The notes beneath the pieces were generated by a model. The model searched no databases, had not been told where the DNA came from, and saw only the letters and a list, made by a program, of their open reading frames with translations. This document shows positions 1 through 6,744 of a stretch of DNA of 10,820 nucleotides, piece by piece (position 1 is the stretch's first letter; every line of letters starts with the position of its first letter). Position numbers and translations under genes: made by a program. This stretch comes from DATGWF01 sp035299585 (GTDB taxonomy: Bacteria > Actinomycetota > Actinomycetes > Actinomycetales > Microbacteriaceae): the NCBI GenBank assembly GCA_035299585.1, contig DATGWF010000113.1, forward strand, positions 1 through 10,820, given 5' to 3'.

Positions 1-1
1 G

Positions 2-169
2 GCCCTCATGACGCCGAGCGCGATCGACAGCGACTACGACGTGGTCGCTCGACCCACGCGCGAGCCACTCGGCTCGCGTCGCACGTCATTCGTGACCCGC
101 TCGGGCGCGCAAGCCCCGGTGGTGCGGGCGTTGCGCGCGCAGTTCATTAACCGGGCGCCGCTGCGCTAA
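2..169 (+). CDS. LysR-type transcriptional regulator, C-terminal end (partial)
   Basis: The first 169 bases read as one open frame of 55 codons ending in TAA, entering from outside the window, so the start is not visible. The residues VARPTREPLGSRR followed by SFVTRSG and a short final helix (APVVRALRAQF) resemble the end of LysR-family effector-binding domains, where a 'varPl..p..R.i.lv.R.g...paV.al' pattern is common. If correct, this is a cytoplasmic DNA-binding regulator; its ligand and targets cannot be inferred. The stop codon overlaps the stop of the opposite-strand surface-protein gene. The coding call is fairly secure from codon usage; the family call rests on one short segment and could be wrong. 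Confidence 0.5.
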   Translation, partial: ALMTPSAIDSDYDVVARPTREPLGSRRTSFVTRSGAQAPVVRALRAQFINRAPLR

Positions 170-1731
170 ACCGCGCGGCGGCGGCGAAGCGCAAGCACCG
201 CGCCGAGCACAAGCAATACGGTCGCGGCCAGCGCGGCCGGTGCAGCTTCGAGCCCGGTCGTTGCGAGGCTCGCGGTTGCAGCGGTTGCGCTCGGGCTCGG
301 AGTCGGCTCCTCCACCGGGTCTGGCACCTCGTGCCAGACCGAGGTTTGGACGCGAATGTCCATCTCGTCGCTCGGGTTGGTGAACTGCCAACCCGCAATG
401 AAGCCATCCTGGAATGGCATCACCCGCGGCGCGGTCCACAGCCAGAACATGTTGGACCCGACAATCAGGCTCTCTTCGCTCATGACGGTCGGGGCGCTCC
501 AAGTTTCGCCATCGTCGCTCACGCTCGACACGAGCTGCCAGGTGAGGACATTATCTAGCCCAACCTTCTTCCACCAGATGGCCATGTATTGGCCGTCAGA
601 CCAGGTGATGTCGCCGGCGAAGTGGGTGTCGGTAGCGTCGGAGACCACAAAGTCGGCCGTCCAGTTGATGCCGTCGATGCTCTTGCGCACCTTGATGTCC
701 CGGGTGAAGAGGTCGTCGCCGTGAGCGTACAGGACCGCGAAGGTGCCGTCGTCGGTCACGGTAATGGAGTTGTATGGCGCTCCACTTCCGGTGCCCTCAA
801 GCACGATCGGGTCGGTGTAGGCGTTGCTGCCTGATTGCGTGCGCGCCTCAGTTCTGGCCACATTGGTTTCCAAGTCGAGCACGATGTAGCTGAGCACGGT
901 GAGCCCCGACGCGTTCACGGCGAGGCGCGGGTAAAACGCCGACTCGGGCAGATTGCCCGAGAGTGACTGTCGGAATCCCCAGTCGCCATCGGCTGCTTTC
1001 ATAGACCCGTTCACCAGCGAAAACGTTTCGGGCGCGAAATGGAGCGACCAAGCTGCCACGAAGCTGTTGTCGGGGCGAGCCTGGATCTGGATGTCCCACC
1101 AGTTGAAGCTGACACCGGTGAGGACGTCGCGCATTTGTGGCGTCGACCAACTGCCTTCGCTGAAGCTCGATTGCATAAGGGTGAGCGCGCTCGGGAAGTT
1201 CGGAGCCAATTCGCTGTACATGAGTTCGACTTGGCCGTTGGGTGCAATGGCAATGGCGGCACCGGTGAGCATGTTTTCCGAGTCGTTGTCGACTTCCTGG
1301 GTTTCCCAGGTAAGGCCGTCGGTGCTGCGCCCAAACCACACCTTGTATTCGCCAGTGACGAGATCGGCCGTGGTCCACGCCATGGCGAAATCGCCGTCGG
1401 GTGTGGTGACAATGCTCGGTTCGGACGCGAGGGGTGAGAGCGGGTTTTCAATGCGGGTCCAGGTGACGCCGTCTTCGCTGACGGACACCCACAGCGGTCG
1501 GACCGGGACATCCATCTCCTGCTCAGTCCACGCGGCCACCACCAGGCCGTCAGCGTTGACGGCAATCTGGGGTTGAGAGCCCGCCGAGGCCGAGTGGGTG
1601 GCCACTTCGTCCCATCCGAAGGTGGTTGCGTTCGCGGCGAGCGGTGCGGTGGCGAGGGATGCGGCGATGCTCACGGATGCGATTGCGACAGCCACGGCAC
1701 GACGAACGGCGACTCGAATGGAATGGGTCAT
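166..1731 (-). CDS. Secreted, sortase-anchored Asp-box (BNR/sialidase-like) surface protein
   Basis: A 521-residue exported protein. The N-terminus has a signal peptide: basic residues with RR at 10-11, a hydrophobic stretch at about 12-32, and an AxA-type site (LAANA) near residue 35. The body carries four Asp-box motifs of the S-x-D-G-x-x-W type at residues 85-91, 136-142, 351-357 and 405-411, typical of beta-propeller BNR/sialidase-like folds. No sialidase catalytic set (Arg triad, Tyr/Glu) could be recognised, so an enzyme activity is not claimed. The C-terminus has a Pro/Thr/Ser linker (470-487), LATTG at 489-493, a hydrophobic helix at about 498-515 and RRRR, which is the LAxTG sorting signal of actinobacterial class E sortases. 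It is therefore probably displayed on the cell wall. Start: ATG at 1731 places the signal peptide normally but has no clear ribosome-binding site. An in-frame ATG at 1809 adds 26 residues and sits 7 bases after a TACGTA hexamer, so it could be a leaderless start. Confidence 0.8.
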   Translation of the reverse strand: MTHSIRVAVRRAVAVAIASVSIAASLATAPLAANATTFGWDEVATHSASAGSQPQIAVNADGLVVAAWTEQEMDVPVRPLWVSVSEDGVTWTRIENPLSPLASEPSIVTTPDGDFAMAWTTADLVTGEYKVWFGRSTDGLTWETQEVDNDSENMLTGAAIAIAPNGQVELMYSELAPNFPSALTLMQSSFSEGSWSTPQMRDVLTGVSFNWWDIQIQARPDNSFVAAWSLHFAPETFSLVNGSMKAADGDWGFRQSLSGNLPESAFYPRLAVNASGLTVLSYIVLDLETNVARTEARTQSGSNAYTDPIVLEGTGSGAPYNSITVTDDGTFAVLYAHGDDLFTRDIKVRKSIDGINWTADFVVSDATDTHFAGDITWSDGQYMAIWWKKVGLDNVLTWQLVSSVSDDGETWSAPTVMSEESLIVGSNMFWLWTAPRVMPFQDGFIAGWQFTNPSDEMDIRVQTSVWHEVPDPVEEPTPSPSATAATASLATTGLEAAPAALAATVLLVLGAVLALRRRRAV

Positions 1732-1816
1732 TGGAGCAGTCTGTCGAATCCCCGCCGGTTCAGCAAGGTCGCCCTTCTTCGTGCCGCCCAAAGTTTCGCG
1801 ACGCGTCATTGCGAGA

Positions 1817-1822
1817 TACGTA
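1817..1822 (-). promoter_or_regulatory. Candidate -10 element for the surface-protein gene
   Basis: TACGTA on the minus strand fits the actinobacterial TAnnnT-like -10 loosely. It lies 7 bases before the in-frame ATG at 1809 and 85 bases before the preferred start at 1731. No good -35 is seen at 17-18 bases; a TTGATA at 1844-1849 is 21 bases away, which is too far. The rest of the 136 bases between the surface-protein gene and the endonuclease gene (1732-1867) shows no other feature and no convincing terminator. Confidence 0.25.
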
Positions 1823-1867
1823 GCTTGAGGCCGGGATTCCTTTTATCAAACTTCGTCAATGCCGAAA

Positions 1868-3202
1868 CTATGGCTTTCCAAACTCGTTGACGACTTCCTG
1901 AATGTAGGAGCTGTTTAGCCAGAACGCCTTCTTAGTGTGCATCGACCCGTCCGGAGCAACATCCATATCTGCTGCGTTTTTCCCCTTCGGCCGAACGTGC
2001 GCGACGCGACTTTCGGAAGCTTTCGGAAGTTCAGAGGGATTTGAGCGGATCCGCTTCTTTGTCTCCTCCCAGACCGCGTGAGCTTGCTCTATATCCGCGG
2101 CCGGCATGTTCCAGTAGAAGGCAGACTCAAAGGTTTCGGAGCCGTCTTTTTGGGCGCGGAAAACGACAAATAGGAATTTCTGTTCAAGCATTTCCGCAAA
2201 GCGGGACTTTTCCCATTCCTGAGAAACGATTTCTTCAAACCTGAATCCTTGGAATGACATCGATTCCTTTACCCTGCCCGTATGCGTCTTAGGAATCGTC
2301 TTGAGTGTGATGCCGGCCTTTTCGAACTCGGGGACGGACTTTCCCGACGCTCCGAGCATTCCGAGCGCAAGCGCATACTTGAAACCTTTGTGGTGCCCCG
2401 CCCCCCGCAGAATGCTGGTCTCTCGGGATATTTGGTCTGTCGTTTTTCCGATAAAGGCGCGCAGCCGTCTCAACGACGCATCCTCGAGGGACATCGTTTC
2501 CGACACCTCAGGCAAGTCTCGTTTGCCAACCTCACCATCAAGAATCAGATTGATGTATCCAGGCTTCAGCGAAAACGCTCGCGACTTTGCAAGTGTGGCG
2601 GAAAATGGTTGGGACCGAAGTGCTTCATTGGCCCCGCCCGTACCCTTTCGGCATGCGCCCAGGTAGAGGGTGTCACCCTCGGATAACTCGTGCGCGAGGC
2701 CGTTCCGAACTTTGGCTTGGATGGTCTCCCAGTCACGCTTGAGCACGGGGAAGTCGGCACGGGGGATGCTAAACAGCATCGGATCCGGGATGAATCGGCG
2801 ATCCTGAACCGCCTTTTCCTTCTCGTAAAGGTAGAACACGAGAAGCATGAGTCTGCACTTTTGAAGAACGTACGAGGTTTCCCAGGTCTCATTGACAATC
2901 GCGTTGTAGTCAATCATCGAAAGGACGAGTCGCTCCTTGGCCCGGAACGAACCGTCCTTGCGGCGGAGCACACCGGTCGTCTTCAGCTCGACACCCGCTA
3001 GCGGAAAGTCAGGCCCATGATTCGACGGCGGCGTGTAGTTGAAAAACACGGACTCAACGAGTGAGCCCAAATCACCTCGGCTCTGGTCGTTTTCCTGAAT
3101 CTGGATCCAATCCACGACCTGTGCAAGGGTCTTGCCGCGAAGCTTCATTGCATGCGCGAGCAACGATTCTGCTGACGAAACGTCATATTCAGCGATATCC
3201 AA
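1868..3202 (-). CDS. Sau3AI/MutH-family type II restriction endonuclease
   Basis: A 444-residue cytoplasmic endonuclease, the cutting half of the restriction-modification pair with the methyltransferase immediately upstream. The N-terminal domain holds E50 and the metal-binding set D65-x6-E72-x-K74 (within PDFPLAGVELKTT). This has the same D-x6-E-x-K spacing as MutH (D70, E77, K79). A second MutH-like half follows from about residue 272, with a degenerate FEKAGITLKT (293-302) and FLFVVF (343-348), as expected for the non-catalytic C-terminal domain of Sau3AI. The end has FWLNSSYI, another Sau3AI-like feature. Known Sau3AI-type enzymes cut GATC; that specificity is plausible here but not shown by the sequence. 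Start: TTG at 3202, five bases after a strong purine-rich site. The gene is 24 bases downstream of the methyltransferase stop, so it is probably cotranscribed and always made after or with the protecting enzyme. GC content is lower than in the flanking genes. Confidence 0.9.
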   Translation of the reverse strand: MDIAEYDVSSAESLLAHAMKLRGKTLAQVVDWIQIQENDQSRGDLGSLVESVFFNYTPPSNHGPDFPLAGVELKTTGVLRRKDGSFRAKERLVLSMIDYNAIVNETWETSYVLQKCRLMLLVFYLYEKEKAVQDRRFIPDPMLFSIPRADFPVLKRDWETIQAKVRNGLAHELSEGDTLYLGACRKGTGGANEALRSQPFSATLAKSRAFSLKPGYINLILDGEVGKRDLPEVSETMSLEDASLRRLRAFIGKTTDQISRETSILRGAGHHKGFKYALALGMLGASGKSVPEFEKAGITLKTIPKTHTGRVKESMSFQGFRFEEIVSQEWEKSRFAEMLEQKFLFVVFRAQKDGSETFESAFYWNMPAADIEQAHAVWEETKKRIRSNPSELPKASESRVAHVRPKGKNAADMDVAPDGSMHTKKAFWLNSSYIQEVVNEFGKP

Positions 3203-3207
3203 TGCGA

Positions 3208-3215
3208 CCTCCCCC
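3208..3215 (-). promoter_or_regulatory. Ribosome-binding site that fixes the endonuclease TTG start
   Basis: GGGGGAGG on the minus strand, with 5 bases (TCGCA) before the TTG at 3202. It is the strongest Shine-Dalgarno-like site in the window and lies in the 24-base gap after the methyltransferase stop. It supports the unusual TTG start and efficient translation of the last gene of the block. Confidence 0.65.
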
Positions 3216-3226
3216 TGGTCGGTTGT

Positions 3227-4444
3227 CTAGGCCTCTTCGGCGAGAACCTTACCGACTCGTTCGATGAGTCCCACGACGAGCGCGTTTCCCATGAAGAACG
3301 CGCGACGAGCGTCTGGAATCGGCTTGCCGTTCACGCCGGTCGCCGTCCAGTTGTCTTCGAAGCCATTCAGCCGCTCGAGCTCGATTGGCGTTAGCCGACG
3401 ATATCCACGTGGTCTACGAATGATGTGCTTGAAGCGGGACGGGGTTGCCCCGCCTTCTCCTGTGAGGATCGTTCGGGACGGGTTCTCAAGGAGGTCTGGG
3501 AAAGCCATCTTTCCCTCTGAATAGTTGTATTCGACGCCAGACCCTGGGTGCACTCGCTTGATGGTCTTTGCACCCTTTAGGTATTCCCATTCTGGAAGAC
3601 GGTTCGCATCAATCCAGTACTCACTCGGAACATCGTCGTCGTCTTGCAGAACGTCGCCCAGCGTCCTCCGCTCCCCCGACCACACGGCTGCAGTTTTGAG
3701 CGTGTGCGCAACACCGTCGGCATACACACCGCTTGTCAAGAATGGGCTGAGCTTGCCCCCGACGTTGAACAGCTTGCTGACGACCGTCGGATCGGAATCA
3801 ATCGGAACGTCCTTCAGCTCGCCGACGGCCTCTATCGGCAGCGCGCGGGCAAGGATTCCAGAGGAGAGGATTGATGTATGCGGATTCTCAACGCGCCCAT
3901 TGAGTCTGGCAACGATGAAAACCCGGATTCGGCGTTGCGGAAATCCGTACTCAGCAGCATTGACAACGCGCCATTCGATTGAATACCCCTCATCGCCGAG
4001 GGTGCGAAGCATGACGGCAAAGTCGCGACCTCGCTGAGCGGAGGGCGACTTCAGGAGTCGGTCAACATTCTCCAAGAAGATGAATTTCGGCCGGTGTTTT
4101 TGGACGAGTCGGAGAATTTCCCACCACAACACGCCCTTCTTGCCTTCGAGACCCTTGGCGGAATTCAGCGACTTTGCGACGGAATAGTCCTGGCAGGGGA
4201 AGCCACCTACGAGAAGATCGACATCCTGCGGGAGTTCGTTTACCGTCGCGATGTCCTCGTTGGAGTGCCCGTCGCTTCCGAATCGCGAAACGTACACGTC
4301 CGAAGCATGTTGGATTTTCGTTGACGGCTCCCATTGGTTCGAGAACACAGTCGACCAACCAGCGCGCTCGAGCCCAACACGGAATCCGCCAACACCTGCG
4401 AACAACTCAGCGACGGTACCGACTGACTTCGTTGAGTTACTCAC
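3227..4444 (-). CDS. DNA (cytosine-5-)-methyltransferase of a type II restriction-modification system
   Basis: A 405-residue enzyme that transfers a methyl group from S-adenosylmethionine to C5 of cytosine in its target and so protects host DNA. The conserved C5-methylase motifs are all visible: motif I ELFAGVGGF (13-21, SAM binding), motif IV with PCQ at 83-85 (catalytic C84), motif VI ENV at 125-127, motif VIII QRR at 170-172, motif IX RRLTPIELERLNGF (349-362) and motif X GNALV (386-390). The variable region at about 185-335 is the target-recognition domain. Length and motif order are normal for a complete enzyme. Start: GTG at 4444 places motif I near the N-terminus as in the family. A longer frame from ATG 4555 would overlap the upstream gene and adds an Arg-rich tail without family character. 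The GTG lies 6 bases after TATATT, suggesting a leaderless transcript of its own. The pairing with the adjacent Sau3AI-like enzyme suggests the same target, possibly GATC. Confidence 0.93.
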   Translation of the reverse strand: MSNSTKSVGTVAELFAGVGGFRVGLERAGWSTVFSNQWEPSTKIQHASDVYVSRFGSDGHSNEDIATVNELPQDVDLLVGGFPCQDYSVAKSLNSAKGLEGKKGVLWWEILRLVQKHRPKFIFLENVDRLLKSPSAQRGRDFAVMLRTLGDEGYSIEWRVVNAAEYGFPQRRIRVFIVARLNGRVENPHTSILSSGILARALPIEAVGELKDVPIDSDPTVVSKLFNVGGKLSPFLTSGVYADGVAHTLKTAAVWSGERRTLGDVLQDDDDVPSEYWIDANRLPEWEYLKGAKTIKRVHPGSGVEYNYSEGKMAFPDLLENPSRTILTGEGGATPSRFKHIIRRPRGYRRLTPIELERLNGFEDNWTATGVNGKPIPDARRAFFMGNALVVGLIERVGKVLAEEA

Positions 4445-4446
4445 CC

Positions 4447-4457
4447 TGCAAATATAT
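4447..4457 (-). promoter_or_regulatory. Candidate promoter -10 region of the methyltransferase, with shared ATATATTTGCA motif
   Basis: On the minus strand the 11 bases ATATATTTGCA include a near-consensus -10, TATATT (4451-4456), followed by 6 bases and then the GTG start at 4444. This is the arrangement of a leaderless transcript. The same 11 bases occur in the equivalent position before the DUF262 gene (6471-6481). No clear -35 is seen. The 62-base gap between the two genes would let the methyltransferase be expressed separately from the upstream nuclease. Confidence 0.45.
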
Positions 4458-4506
4458 GGTCTCGCGGCGACAACGCGGTCTAGCGAAACGACCCTTCTAG
4501 TGCGTC

Positions 4507-6408
4507 TTAGGTGAGTTGCATATCGCCGCGGAGGATGTTTCCAAACACTCGCCATATCCAGTCCGCGCGCATCTGAACGGACTTCTCGTCCCAGCCTTCG
4601 AGAGAAGGAACGGGGCCCAATTCATCAGCAGCTTTCCGAATTCGTGGGCTTCCGAGATTCTCGGGCTTGGTCACCAAGAGGCGATTCGCGAGAAGCTGGC
4701 TTTGCGAAAAGTTCGAAATCTTGGATTCTTCTGATGGGAGCGCATCCGACTGGTTCCGATTATCAGCGGGATGGAGCAAGACGAGGTTTCCAATTGAGTG
4801 AATCATCGAACGTTCTCTACTAAGGCGTTCTTCATCACCAAGCGCCTGCCACGAATCGTCTCTGGGGAGATGCAGCGCTACACGGGTCGTGGACTTCGGG
4901 AAAATATGGTCCATATCGAATCCGCGAGCTTCGCCGGCACCGGTTGTCGTCTCCATGTATGAGCGCAGCTGCGGCAGCGACGAATCAACGAGTCCTTGAA
5001 CGTAACGCGCCACAGATGCGAGGACAAACCTGAGAAGCTCTTGATGCGACTGCACGTCGTATCTCAGTGACTGAACGCGAATGAATGCCAAATCGAACTC
5101 CCGGTCGAGATTAGCCCTGGCACCTACAGAATCGCATGCAGCAGTCACTTCTGCCGCTGAAGAATCTTCTCGCAGAGAGCGAATAGCATGCGCCCAAGGG
5201 TGAATCAGCCGTTCGTATTCCTTGGCTTCCCCAGCGAGAGTCGCAAGAGTTGTCCGCGCTTGAACAATTCGATTGAGGCGATCATATGGTCCTGGCGCCA
5301 GGTGTGACCCCGCGACCAGGACTTCATAGTGTTGAACGACCTTGCGCATGTTGGTGAAATAGTTCAGATCGCAGTACTCCCCACCGTATTGTTTGACCTT
5401 ATTGTTTGTCAGCATCGAAACAGCCGTAGCATCACCCGGCAAACTTGCGGCGAAACCGCGAGCCTTTGCTTCGTCGCTAAGGAGCGATTCCCAAGTCTCA
5501 AAAATCTTCCCTGACGAAACGGAGTCGCCTGTTTCAATCCCAGCCTTCAACTTCAGCAAATACTCCATTGATTGCGTCTTCTTCCAACGGGATTTGAACA
5601 TCGTGTTTGATGCTTCATCCCATTGCGCTGAAAGCGAAGCAAAATCCTCATCGCTCTGAACTTTTTGAAATAGATAGCTTTTGATGAGGTCAGCGTCGTC
5701 CAACGTGAGTCCGCGGTTGTTGACTTTAGAGAAGACCCGCAGAGCATGAATCGAGTCCGCAAGATGCAAGCGAATCAAAAGAACCTTCTGCCGGAGATAC
5801 GTTGAGAAGCCTTTAAAGGTTCCTTCCTTCACCCGGGCCTCGAGGAACTCATTAATCTGAGCCCACGCAGAGACAATGTTCTTTGCCGTCGGTCCTTCGA
5901 GCTCGGAAGGCAGTTTCATCCCGTTCACCAACGCTTCAAACAATTGATTGCCATTGGCCGCGGGCTTTAGTTTCGGAACGACGAGATCACGGTCGTCCCG
6001 CTCAATCAAGTGCGAGACGAGGCCTTCCAAGACTCCGCCAGTCCGTTTGCCAAGATTCTCACTATTCGCTCCGGAAACACGGTGCCAGAGTGCGACAAGA
6101 ATCAGATAGAGCGTGGTGCATCGTTGCTGGCCATCAATGAGGTCGTACTGCGTGTATTCACTGTTGAGAGAGCGCAGTGGTGATTCGGACGGGCAGGTGA
6201 TGATTTGCCCGAGTAAATACTCATCGTTTGGAGAATCAGAGAACGATTGATACACATCGTCAAGTAACTGCTCGACTTGCTCCTTTTCCCAGGCGTATCC
6301 ACGTTGGTACCTCGGCACGATGTATTGAACGCTTGAGAAAAAAAGTCGTTCGACAGAGACGAGCTCCGGATCAATTCGCTTATTTGAATCAGACAAAATC
6401 CCACCCAT
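4507..6408 (-). CDS. DUF262/DUF1524 (GmrSD-like) HNH endonuclease
   Basis: About 633 residues from the ATG at 6408. The N-terminal DUF262 (ParB/GmrS-like) domain has VPRYQRGYAW (31-40) and the family signature DGQQR (92-96), linked in this family to NTP binding or hydrolysis. A further conserved block, FSKVNNRGLTLDDADLIKSY, lies at 226-245. The C-terminal DUF1524 domain has an HNH-type nuclease set: DMDHIFPKS (498-506), IGNLVLL (539-545) and N550, then an S-D-x-x-P-S-E-E-S-K region and a final Trp-rich helix. Proteins of this build include the type IV enzyme GmrSD and the phosphorothioate-linked SspE, which restrict phage DNA in a modification-dependent or modification-sensing way. This gene heads the block and points into the methyltransferase, so it is likely part of the same defence locus; its target is unknown. 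Start is uncertain: TTG at 6447 is preceded by GGGGA at a good distance and would add 13 residues. Confidence 0.85.
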   Translation of the reverse strand: MGGILSDSNKRIDPELVSVERLFFSSVQYIVPRYQRGYAWEKEQVEQLLDDVYQSFSDSPNDEYLLGQIITCPSESPLRSLNSEYTQYDLIDGQQRCTTLYLILVALWHRVSGANSENLGKRTGGVLEGLVSHLIERDDRDLVVPKLKPAANGNQLFEALVNGMKLPSELEGPTAKNIVSAWAQINEFLEARVKEGTFKGFSTYLRQKVLLIRLHLADSIHALRVFSKVNNRGLTLDDADLIKSYLFQKVQSDEDFASLSAQWDEASNTMFKSRWKKTQSMEYLLKLKAGIETGDSVSSGKIFETWESLLSDEAKARGFAASLPGDATAVSMLTNNKVKQYGGEYCDLNYFTNMRKVVQHYEVLVAGSHLAPGPYDRLNRIVQARTTLATLAGEAKEYERLIHPWAHAIRSLREDSSAAEVTAACDSVGARANLDREFDLAFIRVQSLRYDVQSHQELLRFVLASVARYVQGLVDSSLPQLRSYMETTTGAGEARGFDMDHIFPKSTTRVALHLPRDDSWQALGDEERLSRERSMIHSIGNLVLLHPADNRNQSDALPSEESKISNFSQSQLLANRLLVTKPENLGSPRIRKAADELGPVPSLEGWDEKSVQMRADWIWRVFGNILRGDMQLT

Positions 6409-6410
6409 TC

Positions 6411-6470
6411 TTACGGCACCCGAATTACCGCAATCCCACCCAGGCAATCGGGTCCCCGTTCATCTTTCAT
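6411..6470 (-). CDS. Possible 19-residue leader peptide before the DUF262 gene
   Basis: An ATG at 6470 lies 4 bases after TATATT and opens a 19-codon frame (MKDERGPDCLGGIAVIRVP) ending in TAA at 6411-6413. Two bases later comes the ATG at 6408 of the DUF262 gene, in another frame. The spacing would allow translational coupling from a leaderless leader ORF. No conserved motif or attenuator hairpin is seen, and the frame may be chance. If the main gene starts at TTG 6447 instead, the two frames overlap and this call loses support. Confidence 0.2.
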   Translation of the reverse strand: MKDERGPDCLGGIAVIRVP

Positions 6471-6481
6471 TGCAAATATAT
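6471..6481 (-). promoter_or_regulatory. Candidate promoter -10 region of the DUF262 gene, with shared ATATATTTGCA motif
   Basis: The 11 bases ATATATTTGCA on the minus strand include TATATT (6475-6480). A transcription start about 7 bases downstream would fall around 6468, close to the ATG at 6470 and upstream of both candidate starts of the DUF262 gene (6447, 6408). The identical 11 bases are in front of the methyltransferase start. A-rich DNA (GCAAAAAGAA) lies directly upstream, and GCAAA/TTTGC form short flanking inverted arms. No clear -35 is seen. Confidence 0.45.
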
Positions 6482-6540
6482 TCTTTTTGCGTGGCGCGAA
6501 AGCGCATCGAAACCGCTGGGAACGATGTGCGACGTCGACG

Positions 6541-6657
6541 CTAGCGCTTGTCCTTGCGGGAAACGAGCCAACCGAAGAGCATCACGAGTCCGAGGCCGAT
6601 GAGGAACACAATCGGGTCGGCGGATGCGAGCCCGTTCATCACGTCATAGCTGGGCAT
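6541..6657 (-). CDS. Small single-helix membrane protein (38 residues), function unknown
   Basis: A 38-codon frame starts at ATG 6657, three bases after a purine-rich GGGGGAG, and stops with TAG at 6541. The peptide has a short polar N-terminus, one hydrophobic helix (about residues 16-33, IVFLIGLGLVMLFGWLV) and a basic tail (SRKDKR), so it should sit in the cytoplasmic membrane with the tail inside by the positive-inside rule. GC-rich third positions match the chromosome rather than the defence block. It is divergent from the AbrB-like gene, with a 124-base shared upstream region holding two inverted repeats. No family is recognised. A small toxin or a subunit stabiliser are both possible, but nothing in the sequence decides. 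Confidence 0.55.
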   Translation of the reverse strand: MPSYDVMNGLASADPIVFLIGLGLVMLFGWLVSRKDKR

Positions 6658-6694
6658 CTTCTCCCCCGATTCCGGCCCACCCCCGGAGCCAATG

Positions 6695-6724
6695 TCGAGT
6701 GTGCGCCACACCCCCGACACTCGA
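6695..6724. promoter_or_regulatory. Perfect 8-base inverted repeat in the divergent promoter region
   Basis: TCGAGTGT (6695-6702) and ACACTCGA (6717-6724) are exact reverse complements separated by 14 bases, so the centres are 22 bases apart, about two helical turns. A second small palindrome, GTGTG-CGC-CACAC (6699-6711), overlaps the left arm. The site lies 38 bases upstream of the small membrane-protein gene and 58 bases before the AbrB-like start. It looks like an operator for a dimeric regulator. The regulator is unknown; the neighbouring AbrB-like protein is one candidate. Confidence 0.4.
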
Positions 6725-6744
6725 AGCGACGAAAGTCAACCCGA

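Noticed and set aside
953..1576. Long plus-strand frames opposite the surface-protein gene
   Set aside because: The minus strand carries a signal peptide, Asp boxes and a sorting signal in one frame; the plus-strand products have no family features.
4445..4555. Longer methyltransferase start at ATG 4555
   Set aside because: It would overlap the DUF262 gene by 49 bases and add 37 Arg-rich residues before motif I, which in this family is near the N-terminus. GTG 4444 fits a leaderless start.
6486..6510. GCGCTTTCGCGC hairpin as a terminator for the small membrane-protein gene
   Set aside because: The stem is only four bases, and what follows on the transcribed strand is an A-tract rather than a T-tract.
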